A stretch of 5,474 bases of DNA from an uncultured Clostridia bacterium. GTDB taxonomy: Bacteria; Bacillota; Clostridia; Oscillospirales; UBA644. The DNA is taken from assembly GCA_904502105.1 (NCBI GenBank), contig CAJGDF010000133.1, positions 1 to 5,474 of the forward strand. The letters are read 5' to 3'. This document shows, one piece after another, positions 5,422-5,474 of this stretch. The notes under the pieces are model-generated. The model had not been told where the DNA came from. It made no database searches and saw nothing but the letters and a program-made list of their open reading frames with translations. Position 1 is the first letter of the stretch, and the number at the start of each line of letters is the position of its first letter. The position numbers were made by a program, and so were the translations under genes.

Positions 5422-5474
5422 ATGAAAGCCAATGAGAGAAGAAAAGCGATAGTAAACCTTCTCCTGACAGAAAA
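5422..5474 (+). CDS. niaR: N-terminal fragment of a small HTH regulator, probably NiaR (niacin-responsive repressor of NAD synthesis)
   Basis: Seventeen full codons are present before the window ends, giving MKANERRKAIVNLLLTE. The ATG has a strong Shine-Dalgarno AAGGAG (5410-5415) 6 bases upstream, and lies 17 bases after the nadC stop on the same strand, so it is very likely the fourth gene of the operon. The E-R-R-x-x-I-(V/L)-x-L-L pattern is the start of a winged helix-turn-helix domain as found at the N-terminus of NiaR/YrxA (HTH_11 plus 3H ligand domain), and niaR commonly sits beside nad genes in Firmicutes. Its proposed operator overlaps the nadA promoter. With so few residues, other HTH types that begin the same way (DeoR- or BirA-like) cannot be excluded from sequence alone; the operon position carries most of the weight. 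That a coding gene begins here is much surer than its name. Confidence 0.62.
   Translation, partial: MKANERRKAIVNLLLTE

Overview
The window looks like ordinary chromosomal DNA from a low-GC Gram-positive bacterium. The class Clostridia, perhaps a gut Oscillospirales/Ruminococcaceae-type organism, is my best guess. This rests on the AT-rich sequence (about 40% GC by eye), purine-rich Shine-Dalgarno sites, sigma-A-type promoters with extended -10 elements, the GGCFWC subclass of MsrA, a short NadB, and a nadA-nadB-nadC cluster followed by what looks like the NiaR repressor. No species can be assigned from sequence alone.

Left half (1-2144), all on the minus strand. In transcription order there is msrA (methionine sulfoxide reductase A), then a promoter, then a MATE-family multidrug/cation efflux transporter. 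The 5' end of a nitroreductase-family flavoprotein follows, cut by the left edge. The transporter and nitroreductase are 19 bases apart and probably form one transcript. Together the three genes suggest a redox/xenobiotic stress neighbourhood, but this is a context inference.

Middle (2115-2384) is a divergent control region. It has a minus-strand promoter for msrA and a perfect-consensus plus-strand promoter for the nad genes (TTGACA, 17 bp, TATAAT). A 30-bp inverted repeat with 8-bp perfect arms is centred on the -35 hexamer of the nad promoter. A transcribed A-rich leader of about 79 nt leads to nadA.

Right half (2385-5474), all on the plus strand, is the de novo NAD operon. NadB oxidises L-aspartate to iminoaspartate, and NadA condenses this with dihydroxyacetone phosphate to give quinolinate. 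NadC then converts quinolinate and PRPP to nicotinate mononucleotide. The genes are packed tightly: nadA and nadB are 1 bp apart, and nadB and nadC overlap by 8 bp. After a 17-bp gap with a strong ribosome binding site comes the first 17 codons of a small regulator-like gene. It is probably niaR, the niacin-responsive repressor, cut by the right edge. If so, the palindrome over the nadA promoter is its likely operator and the operon is autoregulated.

I found no mobile element, CRISPR array, RNA gene or clear rho-independent terminator, and no evidence for a previously undescribed system. The points most worth checking are the operator/regulator pairing, the shortened NadB, and the true start and cysteine chemistry of MsrA.
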